A stretch of DNA of 64,000 nucleotides from Candidatus Accumulibacter propinquus (lineage in GTDB: Bacteria > Pseudomonadota > Gammaproteobacteria > Burkholderiales > Rhodocyclaceae). Location of the stretch: positions 1 through 64,000 of the forward strand of contig JADKBU010000007.1 of the NCBI GenBank assembly GCA_016714935.1, written 5' to 3'. Of the stretch, positions 60,690-64,000 are shown piece after piece. The position numbers and the translations under genes were made by a program. Position 1 is the stretch's first letter. Each line of letters starts with the position of its first letter. The notes beneath the pieces are model-generated. The model ran no database searches and was not told the DNA's origin. It saw nothing but the letters and a program-made list of their open reading frames with translations.

Positions 60690-61124
60690 ATGATGTACCG
60701 CTCCCTGTTTCCCCGCGACGTTTTGGCGGAACTCAACCGGTTGCAGCGCGAAATGCAACAGGCTTTCCACCTTTCCCCGAGCATCCGCGGTATCGCCCGT
60801 GGCGGATTCCCGGCGATGAATGTCGGCGGCACACCGCAGTCGGTTGATATCTTCGCCTTCGCGCCGGGTATCGACCCGGCCACTCTAGACGTGCAGATCG
60901 AAAAGGGTGTGCTGACGGTTGCCGGCGAGCGCAAGCGTGACTTGCCCGGCGAAGAGGCCACGGTGCACATCGACGAGCGTTTCGACGGCCGCTTCCGGCG
61001 AGTGGTCACCCTGCCCGACGATGTCGATGCCAACGCCGTAGACGCCAAGTACCGCGACGGCGTGCTGCGTATCAGTATCGGTCGCAAGCAGTCCGCGCAA
61101 CCACGCCGTATCACCATTCAGTAA
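60690..61124 (+). CDS. small heat-shock protein Hsp20, copy 1
   Basis: The 144-residue alpha-crystallin protein has an N-terminal aggregation arm (SLFPRDVLAELNRLQREMQQ), then the crystallin domain with VDIFAFAPGIDPATLDVQIE and VLTVAGERKRDLPGEEA, ending in RISIGRKQSAQPRRITIQ, with an I-x-I-like motif at its end. A strong AAGGAGG precedes the ATG. It holds unfolded proteins for DnaK or ClpB. The second copy follows after 12 bases. Confidence 0.96.
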   Translation: MMYRSLFPRDVLAELNRLQREMQQAFHLSPSIRGIARGGFPAMNVGGTPQSVDIFAFAPGIDPATLDVQIEKGVLTVAGERKRDLPGEEATVHIDERFDGRFRRVVTLPDDVDANAVDAKYRDGVLRISIGRKQSAQPRRITIQ

Positions 61125-61136
61125 GGAGGATCGAAC

Positions 61137-61514
61137 ATGTCCGACAATAGCCCCGCCGTCAAGAAAGAAACCACCGCGGACGAAGCCGCGCTGCTGCCGC
61201 CGGTCGATGTCGTTGAGGACGCTTCGGGAATCACCTTGTACGCCGACCTGCCCGGTGTACCCAAGGAGAAGCTGAATCTGCATGTGGAGGCCGACACGCT
61301 GACGATCGAAGGTGAGATCGATCTGGAAATGCCAGGCGGCATGGAAGCCAGCCACGCCGAAGTCAGCCTGCCGCGTTACCGTCGGGTGTTCACCCTGTCC
61401 AAGGAACTCGACGCGAGCAAGGTCAGCGCCGAGTTCAGGAACGGCGTACTTAAACTCGCGATCCCGAAAGCCGAACACGCGCAACCACGCAAGGTCGAGG
61501 TCAAGATCTTGTGA
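61137..61514 (+). CDS. small heat-shock protein Hsp20, copy 2
   Basis: The 125-residue Hsp20 has a shorter, acidic N-terminal arm (SDNSPAVKKETTADEAALLP) than copy 1, then LYADLPGVPKEKLNLHVEAD and RNGVLKLAIPKAEHAQPRKV. The two copies differ mostly in the arm, which sets client choice, so they may form mixed oligomers like IbpA/IbpB. AAGGAGG precedes the ATG. A GC hairpin follows the stop. Confidence 0.95.
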   Translation: MSDNSPAVKKETTADEAALLPPVDVVEDASGITLYADLPGVPKEKLNLHVEADTLTIEGEIDLEMPGGMEASHAEVSLPRYRRVFTLSKELDASKVSAEFRNGVLKLAIPKAEHAQPRKVEVKIL

Positions 61515-61520
61515 TCCGCA

Positions 61521-61543
61521 CGGGCGGGGGCACACCCCGCCCG
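61521..61543. terminator. GC-rich hairpin after the hsp20 pair
   Basis: CGGGCGGGG, loop GCACA, then CCCCGCCCG forms a perfect 9-bp stem seven bases after the hsp20-2 stop. There is no T-run. It sits between convergent genes (the DUF1841 gene comes from the other side). Confidence 0.55.
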
Positions 61544-61644
61544 CCGAAACACATCCCGAAGCCAGGACCACCAGAGGGAACTGGCTCCTGAAGACTGTGG
61601 ATATTCCCCGCCAGCACCTCTCGTACCTCCGCGATGTCGGCCGC

Positions 61645-62091
61645 TCAGGGCGAATTGCGGATCCCCCCGGCAGCGGTACGCCGCAAGCATTCGAGGTAAG
61701 CGGTCGCATCAATCGGTGCACCCTGCCGTTGAGCATGCCACAGCGCTTCGCCGAGACATTCGAGGAATGCGTGTTCAGTTGCATGCACGTCGAGGCGACC
61801 GCGCAGGGTCTGGTAGGCGGCACGAATTCCGGGCGGCTGGTCGATACTGATCTGCTCGGCGACAGCCAGATGCAGTGAAAGGTGGAGAAAGGGGTTCATT
61901 TGCCCGTTCTCGGGCGTAAATTCCTGCTCCAGCGCGGTTGTCGGGTTTTCGAGGAGGGCGTGGTATTCGGGATGGTGCAGGATCAGATCGGCGGCCGTGA
62001 CCTCGGCGCCTTCCAGAAGCACGCGCTCCCGATACTTTCGCCAGGCTTCGCAGAAGAACTGACGTACCTGATCACGACTGGGATTGAACAT
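61645..62091 (-). CDS. DUF1841 family protein
   Basis: The 148-residue soluble protein contains MFNPSRDQVRQFFCEAWRKY, then ILHHPEYHALLENP, NPFLHLSLHLAVAEQISIDQ (repeated His) and AFLECLGEALWHAQRQGAPI. These are the DUF1841 marks; function unknown. Its start overlaps the FIST gene by 20 bases, so it is the tail of the rsxE-nth-FIST run. Confidence 0.9.
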   Translation of the reverse strand: MFNPSRDQVRQFFCEAWRKYRERVLLEGAEVTAADLILHHPEYHALLENPTTALEQEFTPENGQMNPFLHLSLHLAVAEQISIDQPPGIRAAYQTLRGRLDVHATEHAFLECLGEALWHAQRQGAPIDATAYLECLRRTAAGGIRNSP

Positions 62092-63193
62092 CGGCTTTCG
62101 CTGTTGAGGTGCTGATCAAGGCGGTGACCACGGCATTCTGCAGCAAGCGACTGCCGCACCCCGGGCGCGGCGCGATCTGCCCGGTGCCGTAGCTGCCGAT
62201 CAACGGCAAGCCTGGAAAACGGCGACGTATGCAGTCGACGTCATGGTCTTCGCCGCCGTAGAAATAGGGGCCGCGGCCGATACAGGAGAACATGATCGCC
62301 GCCACCGGATCGGGTACTGCGACTGCCAGGTGGTCGACGCTGCGGTGCATGTCTGCGGCGGTCGCCTGTGGTGTGCGCATCGCCCAGGCGAGTCGCTGCC
62401 CCGGCGCCACACGCTCGGCCAGGGTCAGCGACTTGTCCGGGTTCGCCGCGATGATGGCAATCGGGTGATAGGCGGCTTCGTCGAAGGCAAATCGCTCGCC
62501 GACACTTCCCAGGTCGTCGATCAGGACGGCGCACAGCGAAGCCAAAGGCAGCTTCGCCTGCCTGTGATGGTTCCCCGGCAGGCTGCGCAGCAATTGTTCG
62601 AGCGCACTTTCCCCACCCAGCCTGAGCAGATCGTAAGCGCGGCTGCTATCGACCGCTGTCGGCTCGCCGAGGAGGCGCCAACCCCGGGAGACGCCGATGT
62701 CGATCCGGGTACCAAAAATCTGCACGTTGCAGTGTCCGGCCAGACGGCTTTGCTGCCAGGCAACGGGTTCGACGTGCCCTGGGTGCCCGGCGAAGCTGCC
62801 ACCGAAATGCTTCTCGCGTGCATCGCCCCAGGCGCACGGAAAATGGCTGCCTGCATAGCTCAGGCTTGGCTCGACCGAATCTGCGGTGGCTTCCCGATGA
62901 CCCAATGCGAGGCGACCGGCAAACACCATCACCGCGGCGGCCGGTCGATCGAGGACCCAACCGCTTTCGGTGAAAACGCCGGCAGCAATGCCCCCGGCGA
63001 GTTGGATGCAGCGCGCCGCACGCGCCACGGCGGTGACGGTGCGCTGCGCGTCCCGCGAGAAGTCCGGGGTCAGAAACAGCAGCACACCGTTGGCCTGACG
63101 TTCAGCGGTCTTGGCAAGTGCTTGCCGAAAGGCTTCTTCAGCGAGCGCGGGCAGCGCGTCGTTGCCCACGACCAAGGCGCTGGCAACGCTCAT
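62072..63193 (-). CDS. FIST domain sensory protein (FIST_N and FIST_C)
   Basis: The 373-residue soluble protein has an N-terminal FIST domain and a FIST_C domain ending near HRSVDHLAVAVPDPVAAIMFS, CIGRGPYFYGGEDHDVDCIR and IGSYGTGQIAPRPG. FIST domains are predicted to bind small ligands such as amino acids. There is no kinase or cyclase fused here, so output would be through a partner. Its ATG overlaps the nth stop by four bases. Confidence 0.9.
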   Translation of the reverse strand: MSVASALVVGNDALPALAEEAFRQALAKTAERQANGVLLFLTPDFSRDAQRTVTAVARAARCIQLAGGIAAGVFTESGWVLDRPAAAVMVFAGRLALGHREATADSVEPSLSYAGSHFPCAWGDAREKHFGGSFAGHPGHVEPVAWQQSRLAGHCNVQIFGTRIDIGVSRGWRLLGEPTAVDSSRAYDLLRLGGESALEQLLRSLPGNHHRQAKLPLASLCAVLIDDLGSVGERFAFDEAAYHPIAIIAANPDKSLTLAERVAPGQRLAWAMRTPQATAADMHRSVDHLAVAVPDPVAAIMFSCIGRGPYFYGGEDHDVDCIRRRFPGLPLIGSYGTGQIAPRPGCGSRLLQNAVVTALISTSTAKADVQSQS

Positions 63194-63846
63194 CGGGAGG
63201 GTGCCGCAGCCGCGTCAGCACTCTTCTCGGGATAGGCACAGAGGTCGGCGATGTCGCAGCGCCAGCACTCGGGGCGGCGCGCCTTGCAGACGTAGCGCCC
63301 ATGCAGGATCAGCCAGTGATGGGCCGAATGCCTGAACTCTTCGGGCACCGCCTCAAGCAGTTCGCGCTCCACAGCCAGTGGCGTCCTGCCAACGGCCAGG
63401 CCGGTACGCCTGGCGACCCGGAAAATGTGCGTGTCGACGGCAATTGTCGGCTCACCAAAGGCGATGTTGAGGACCACATTGGCCGTCTTGCGGCCAACCC
63501 CCGGCAGGGCTTCAAGGGCCACGCGCGAGCACGGCACCTCGCCAGCATGCCGGGCGAGCAACTGCTGACAAGTGGCGATGATGTTCCGGGCCTTGCCCTG
63601 ATAGAGGCCGATGCGCTTGATGTACCCGGCCAGGCCGCTCTCACCGAGAGCCAGTATGGCCTGCGGGGTTGGCGCGTCGGCAAAGAGCTGGCTGGTGGCG
63701 AGGTTGACGCTCTTGTCGGTGGCCTGCGCGGACAGGATGACGGCGATCAGCAACTGGAAGGTCGTCGCGTAGGTCAGTTCGGTGAGCGGGTCCGGATTCG
63801 CGGTCCGCAGGCGGACGAAGAGGTCATGACAGCGTGTGCTGTCCAT
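63190..63846 (-). CDS. nth: endonuclease III (Nth)
   Basis: The 218-residue DNA glycosylase/AP-lyase removes oxidised pyrimidines. It has the helix-hairpin-helix LPGVGRKTANVVLNIAFG, with the catalytic Lys, VDTHIFRVARR with the catalytic Asp, and the [4Fe-4S] ligands in CKARRPECWRCDIADLC. I prefer ATG 63846 (MDSTRCHDLFVRLR) to 63879, which would overlap the rsxE stop. It directly follows rsxE, the usual place for nth in gammaproteobacteria and many betas. Confidence 0.96.
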   Translation of the reverse strand: MDSTRCHDLFVRLRTANPDPLTELTYATTFQLLIAVILSAQATDKSVNLATSQLFADAPTPQAILALGESGLAGYIKRIGLYQGKARNIIATCQQLLARHAGEVPCSRVALEALPGVGRKTANVVLNIAFGEPTIAVDTHIFRVARRTGLAVGRTPLAVERELLEAVPEEFRHSAHHWLILHGRYVCKARRPECWRCDIADLCAYPEKSADAAAAPSR

Positions 63847-63871
63847 CTTCTGCGACCCCGGCACCGCCTCC

Positions 63872-64000
63872 TCAGGCATGGTCGGCGGCCGTCAGCGGCG
63901 AATGCTGCGAGCCGGTCTTGCGCGCAGCTGCGCGGGCTTCGACCCAGTTCTTCCAGGCAATCAGGCAGCCAAGCAGGATGAAGGCTCCGGGTGGCAGTAT
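63872..64000 (-). CDS. rsxE: RsxE/RnfE electron transport subunit, C-terminal end only
   Basis: The last 42 residues are visible: LPPGAFILLGCLIAWKNWVE, then a polar tail ending TAADHA. The motif PPGAFILLG with AWKNW is the C-terminal helix of RsxE/RnfE, part of the membrane NADH/ferredoxin electron-transfer complex. The gene continues past the window edge. nth follows on the same strand. Confidence 0.85.
   Translation of the reverse strand: MLPPGAFILLGCLIAWKNWVEARAAARKTGSQHSPLTAADHA

Overview
The window is high-GC bacterial chromosome, densely packed with short operons. The best fit is a betaproteobacterium of the Rhodocyclaceae, close to 'Candidatus Accumulibacter'. That placement rests on gene content: a PHA depolymerase, acetate kinase, a caspase-family protease, SpecificRecomb (Gcr), DUF1841, FIST, and a TIGR02449-type ZapB next to ZapA and 6S RNA. 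No ribosomal or tRNA gene is present to confirm it. I see no prophage, insertion sequence, tRNA or CRISPR array.

Layout. 1-2.2 kb: the N-terminal part of an RTX-type protein cut by the window edge, then about 1 kb of poorly coding DNA holding an HD-domain remnant of cas3. 2.2-12 kb: bacteriohemerythrin, PduO-type cobalamin adenosyltransferase, a lipoprotein 5'-nucleotidase, PHA depolymerase, aminotransferase, mscL and an M16 peptidase. 12-16.5 kb: acetate kinase, a secreted caspase-like protein and DUF4197. 16.7-22 kb: a LysR regulator divergent from an NmrA-DODA-cytochrome b561-YceI-YceI-RutE run. 22-29.5 kb: purT, an HCCA isomerase, a copper-delivery set (SCO, YdbL, PCuAC) and a HlyD/ABC-2 exporter. 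29.5-38 kb: MCP, endonuclease I, FAD oxidoreductase, PIN protein, yaaA, the SpecificRecomb membrane protein and small proteins. 38-44.6 kb: a large hybrid histidine kinase, a beta-propeller, alpha-carbonic anhydrase and a collagen-like protein. 44.8-51 kb: thrH, purU, ABC-F, a second hemerythrin and a Cache-GGDEF diguanylate cyclase. 51-55 kb: btuBCD under a cobalamin riboswitch. 55-56 kb: zapB-zapA-6S RNA. 56-58 kb: hydrolase, cytochrome b and PepSY. 58.3-61.5 kb: a proteostasis island (trypsin/PDZ protease, CbpM, CbpA, two divergent Hsp20). 61.6-64 kb: DUF1841, FIST, nth and the end of rsxE.

How genes work together. B12 import (btuBCD) and adenosylation (PduO) would feed adenosylcobalamin enzymes. 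The copper set would serve cytochrome oxidase assembly. The LysR cluster looks like a periplasmic or quinone redox response. The strongest candidate for a new system is the proteostasis island: its HtrA-like protease is translationally coupled to CbpM, and an in-frame stop just upstream leaves no room for a signal peptide, so it should act in the cytoplasm with the J-protein and small heat-shock proteins. Other unexplained items are a G-quadruplex motif in the loop of a perfect hairpin (12.13 kb), a collagen-like protein without an export signal, a triple LysR-box array, and a probably leaderless zapB.
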